Part shown: piece by piece, positions 21,737 through 24,039 of the stretch
Numbering within the stretch: the stretch's first letter is position 1
How the letters are laid out: every line of letters starts with the position of its first letter
NCBI GenBank assembly: GCA_032251435.1
Contig: JAVVEH010000057.1
Location: 1-24,039 of the forward strand
Direction: 5' to 3'
Origin: JAVVEH01 sp032251435
GTDB taxonomy: Bacteria; Verrucomicrobiota; Lentisphaeria; Oligosphaerales; MVZH01
DNA: 24,039 nt
Made by a program: the position numbers and the translations under genes
The notes under the pieces: generated by a model
The model's database searches: none
What the model saw: the letters and a program-made list of their open reading frames with translations, nothing else
What the model was told of the DNA's origin: nothing

Positions 21737-22819
21737 TTAAGGGGACTCAGAGTCCGCATCCTCCGCTTTGGCGGCCTGTTCCAGCTCCTTGAACTGCCGG
21801 TCGAAGTCCGACTCGAAGAGCCGGTCCTGGACAATGCGGAACTTCTCGAATTCGCTTTCGGCGTGGGCCTTGGCAAGCTCTGCCGAAACCTTTCCGGCAT
21901 CCCGAAGGATTTCCCGGTCCCAGAGTTTCAGGAAACCAGCCAATCTTTTTTCCCAGTCGGCCATGGTCATAGGAAATCTGCGCATGGCCTGCAGCTCCGC
22001 CATGTCAAGATAGGCGGACACGATGCGCTGCATCTGGCCTAGCTCGAATTCCGAGAGGTAGTTCTTGGCAATAGAGACATCGTATCGGTGAATTTTTCCT
22101 TTGGGTGCGCCCTCCCAACTGGTCAGGCCCATGTTCTCCCTTCGGTGATCAGCACGGTCCACGACGACCTCCGCCGCTGTCTGTCCGTGGATGGCATAGT
22201 GCAGCTTGTTCTGCACGGCGGCAAAGAAGCGTTTGGTGGCCGTAGCGGAAGGGTCGTAATCCAGGGCGGTGGCGTAGATGTCGGTGATCTTCTGGTAGAA
22301 CTTGCGCTCGGAAAGCCGGATCTCCCGGATCTTGTCCAACTGGCGCTCAAAGAATTCGTCGGTCAGGATGCCGCCATGTTTAAGGCGTTCCACATCCATC
22401 GTCCAGCCCTGAATGGTGTAGTCCTTGACAATCTGGTTGGCCCACTTGCGAAATTGCACTGCCCGCTCGTTTTCGATCTTGAACCCGACGGCGATAATGG
22501 CCTGTAGGTTGTAGTGCTTGACCTGGTAGTTCTTGCCATCGGCGGCAGTTGTTAAGTACTGCTTAATAACTGCCCCCTCTTCCAGTTCGTTGTCGGCAAA
22601 AATCCGCTTCAAATGCTGGTTGATGGCCGGCACCGAGACATCGTAGAGCGTGGCCATCATCTTCTGCGTCAGCCAGATGTTTTCGTCTTCATAGCGCATC
22701 TCCACGCTGGCTTCCGAGCTGCCGCCGGCCGCGACAAAGGTGAGATACTCCGCCGCCGAGCTGCGGATCAACGCATGCTGGTCTGGATTTTTTTTGCCGT
22801 TTGATTTCTTCATCGTCAT
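21737..22819 (-). CDS. rhuM: RhuM family protein (virulence-associated RhuM, PF13310 type)
   Basis: 360 residues, near the usual length. Typical blocks are YEDENIWLTQKMMATLYDVS with a winged-helix-like look, INQHLKRIFADNEL, YNLQAIIAVGFKIENERAVQ, FRKWANQIVKDYTIQGWTMD, YQKITDIYATALDYDP, FFAAVQNKLHYAIHGQTAAE and SIAKNYLSEFELGQMQRIVS. RhuM was named from Salmonella pathogenicity island 3. The family is common on mobile elements, and its biochemical role is not settled. The start may be ATG 22819 or ATG 22813. Intact here and followed 3 bp later by a broken helicase gene. Confidence 0.92.
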   Translation of the reverse strand: MTMKKSNGKKNPDQHALIRSSAAEYLTFVAAGGSSEASVEMRYEDENIWLTQKMMATLYDVSVPAINQHLKRIFADNELEEGAVIKQYLTTAADGKNYQVKHYNLQAIIAVGFKIENERAVQFRKWANQIVKDYTIQGWTMDVERLKHGGILTDEFFERQLDKIREIRLSERKFYQKITDIYATALDYDPSATATKRFFAAVQNKLHYAIHGQTAAEVVVDRADHRRENMGLTSWEGAPKGKIHRYDVSIAKNYLSEFELGQMQRIVSAYLDMAELQAMRRFPMTMADWEKRLAGFLKLWDREILRDAGKVSAELAKAHAESEFEKFRIVQDRLFESDFDRQFKELEQAAKAEDADSESP

Positions 22820-23053
22820 CTTCTTGTATTCACGTCAGGTTGCCCGCTCTTGCCCAATCCAATGCTTGATCCGACCCGGCTTTGCGACAGCGATAAAAAG
22901 TGAATCAGAGGACCGTCCTTGCGTCTACAGCCGTTGCTTTTTGCCGGGATTGTCGGCGACATCCGACCATTTGCGAACTCCGCAAAGCAAAGCTTTCAGG
23001 TGTGCCAAAAATTACGTTTTAGCCAAACTTTTAGCACGATAAAGTCAAATTAG

Positions 23054-23070
23054 AGGAGCGACCCGCTCCT
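23054..23070. repeat. Hairpin AGGAGCG-ACC-CGCTCCT
   Basis: A perfect 7-bp stem with a 3-nt loop. On the minus strand it reads as a GTAGGAGCGGGTCGCTCCTC type motif, which I recall as a REP-like dispersed palindrome in several bacterial groups. Only one copy is visible here. Confidence 0.5.
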
Positions 23071-23120
23071 ACTTCATGTCACCTCCGCACGTCTTTTCAC
23101 TTCTTTTCCTTGAGACCGAT

Positions 23121-23149
23121 AAAACAGTCCACGATTCTGAGACTGTTTT
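23121..23149 (-). terminator. Terminator-like stem-loop after the 253-aa ORF
   Basis: AAAACAGTC (23121-23129) and GACTGTTTT (23141-23149) pair perfectly over 9 bp with an 11-nt loop. Because the arms end in A and T runs it can work in both directions. It lies 52 bp past the stop of the minus-strand ORF at 23201. Confidence 0.5.
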
Positions 23150-23179
23150 CTTACCATATCGCATGATTTTTCCCATGCA

Positions 23180-23209
23180 ATCTATAAACAACCTGTCCCT
23201 TTATTTCGC
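23180..23209. repeat. 30-bp dispersed repeat, copy 2
   Basis: 29 of 30 matches to 21609-21638. It overlaps the 3' end of the 253-residue ORF, whose last two residues and TAA stop (GCG-AAA-TAA) come from the repeat. Confidence 0.85.
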
Positions 23210-23962
23210 AAGTAGTTGACGGCAATCGATTGTCTCGGAAAAGAAGTAGTCGCGTTCAATGCGAAGGCATTGCACAGAACTTTGGTGGCATTTCCCGGTC
23301 TTAACGCTCTGTTCCTGTAGCTCAACAAGCACTGTCCTAAGGTCCGAAATTTCGTGAGCGTTCAGGTCAGAGTTCGCGTATCTTTGCTCAATGTGAGAGG
23401 CAACACTCTTGGCATGGGCCTGATGCAAGAGAGCGACGTGAGGGTTCAAGTATATCTCTCGTTCCATTAGTCGGCTGAAACCATCCAATTCCCGGAGCAA
23501 CGCATTGGTTTGCTTGGCCGCAATCTCGGGACCTGACTTCTCAAGATTTAGGAAGACACGACGTAGGTCCAAGTGCATGATAACTGGCGTATACATCGAG
23601 TCCAGCGACAGGTAACACACCTGCCTGATTCGCTGGAATATGCGCATAAGGTTCACCCGCTTTTCGTTTTGACCGGAGTTGTTGTCAGCGAAAAAGAACC
23701 GGAACAAACTCACTAGAGTGTCAACCAGTGTCTTGTTCCTGCCCCAGTATCGGTACAGGAAAAAAAGGGAGAAAACCTTGTGCAAATCGTAGATACGCCC
23801 CCCCTCCACTATTCCTGTCACATAGGGTAGGCAGTCTTTGTCATGGTGCCCATTGCGGGATAGCAAAGCACTCCTGAGCTGTTTGTTGGCCCGGAGGGCG
23901 CGCAAGACTCCGGCTTCAGTAGCAAACGTCTCCCGCAGGTGCCCCATGTTGACCAATAGCAC
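23201..23962 (-). CDS. Unrecognised protein, 253 aa, probably truncated at the 3' end
   Basis: I recognise no family. The product is rich in Leu, Arg and aromatic residues, with a helical look: HKVFSLFFLYRYWGRNKTLV, LVSLFRFFFADNNSGQNEKR, RIFQRIRQVCYLSLDSMYTP and DLRTVLVELQEQSVKTGKCH. The hydrophobic parts contain charges, so they are unlikely to be membrane spans. The start is uncertain. GTG 23962 and ATG 23947 both lack a ribosome site, and the frame stays open upstream to about 23983. The C-terminal codons lie inside the 30-bp dispersed repeat, so the original end may be lost. Base composition looks lower in GC than the metabolic genes, consistent with recent transfer. Confidence 0.5.
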   Translation of the reverse strand: MLLVNMGHLRETFATEAGVLRALRANKQLRSALLSRNGHHDKDCLPYVTGIVEGGRIYDLHKVFSLFFLYRYWGRNKTLVDTLVSLFRFFFADNNSGQNEKRVNLMRIFQRIRQVCYLSLDSMYTPVIMHLDLRRVFLNLEKSGPEIAAKQTNALLRELDGFSRLMEREIYLNPHVALLHQAHAKSVASHIEQRYANSDLNAHEISDLRTVLVELQEQSVKTGKCHQSSVQCLRIERDYFFSETIDCRQLLAK

Positions 23963-24039
23963 GAGACACTGGAGTGCGTCCGCTCGTAAGCGTCACACCT
24001 GACCCATCTAAAATTCGCGTTTTCCGCATATAAAGTAAT

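Larger units (their letters stand above)
22820..23179. other. Intergenic region upstream of rhuM with two hairpins
   Basis: About 360 bp without a supported gene. It holds a hairpin at 23054-23070 and a terminator-like stem at 23121-23149. The promoter of rhuM is expected here, but I see no convincing hexamer pair. Confidence 0.5.

Overview
The window is GC-rich bacterial chromosome with many intergenic hairpins and gene remnants. Three features fit a Gram-negative cell: a TonB-dependent outer-membrane receptor, a dedicated TonB/ExbB/ExbD energy system and a lipoprotein. A PVC-group organism (Verrucomicrobiota or Kiritimatiellota-like) would fit the split transhydrogenase, the DUF3450-type TonB operon and the dense palindromic repeats. 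That placement is inference only; no rRNA or other marker gene is present.

Layout. (1) 1-2682: ilvD (dihydroxy-acid dehydratase) preceded by an array of ten 8-bp repeats and followed by about 650 bp of non-coding DNA with hairpins, a C10 run and a possible gene fragment. (2) 2683-9604, all on the minus strand, is a defence and mobile-type island. In transcription order it holds a 1288-residue MmeI-like fused restriction-methylation enzyme, a tiny overlapping membrane-protein ORF, a higB-higA toxin-antitoxin pair with a clear promoter, an N-terminally truncated nucleotidyltransferase pseudogene, and an unrecognised 482-residue gene. (3) 9840-12651: a complete pntAA-pntAB-pntB operon (proton-translocating NAD(P) transhydrogenase). 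(4) 12661-16678, minus: a tightly overlapping five-gene TonB system (DUF3450-like protein, large ExbB with periplasmic coiled coil, small ExbB, ExbD, TonB). It is divergent from a 700-residue TonB-dependent receptor at 17153-19255. (5) 19274-20449, minus: a DsbD-N-like lipoprotein and an exported single-CP redoxin. (6) 20794-24039 is a scrapyard: a transposase fragment, a 97-bp-period tandem duplication, an N-terminal helicase fragment, an intact rhuM-family gene and an orphan gene of different character. A 30-nt dispersed repeat forms the 3' end of both the helicase fragment and the orphan gene.

How the parts work together. The receptor, TonB complex and periplasmic thiol proteins plausibly form an envelope uptake and redox cluster. 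The receptor and the DsbD-N lipoprotein share the same 9-bp palindromic core just upstream. The restriction enzyme, toxin-antitoxin pair, rhuM and fragments show repeated acquisition and decay of accessory DNA.

The most unusual observation is that the restriction-methylation gene appears to carry two in-frame insertions made almost entirely of short perfect hairpins. They resemble mobile palindromic elements that invade coding sequence without breaking it.
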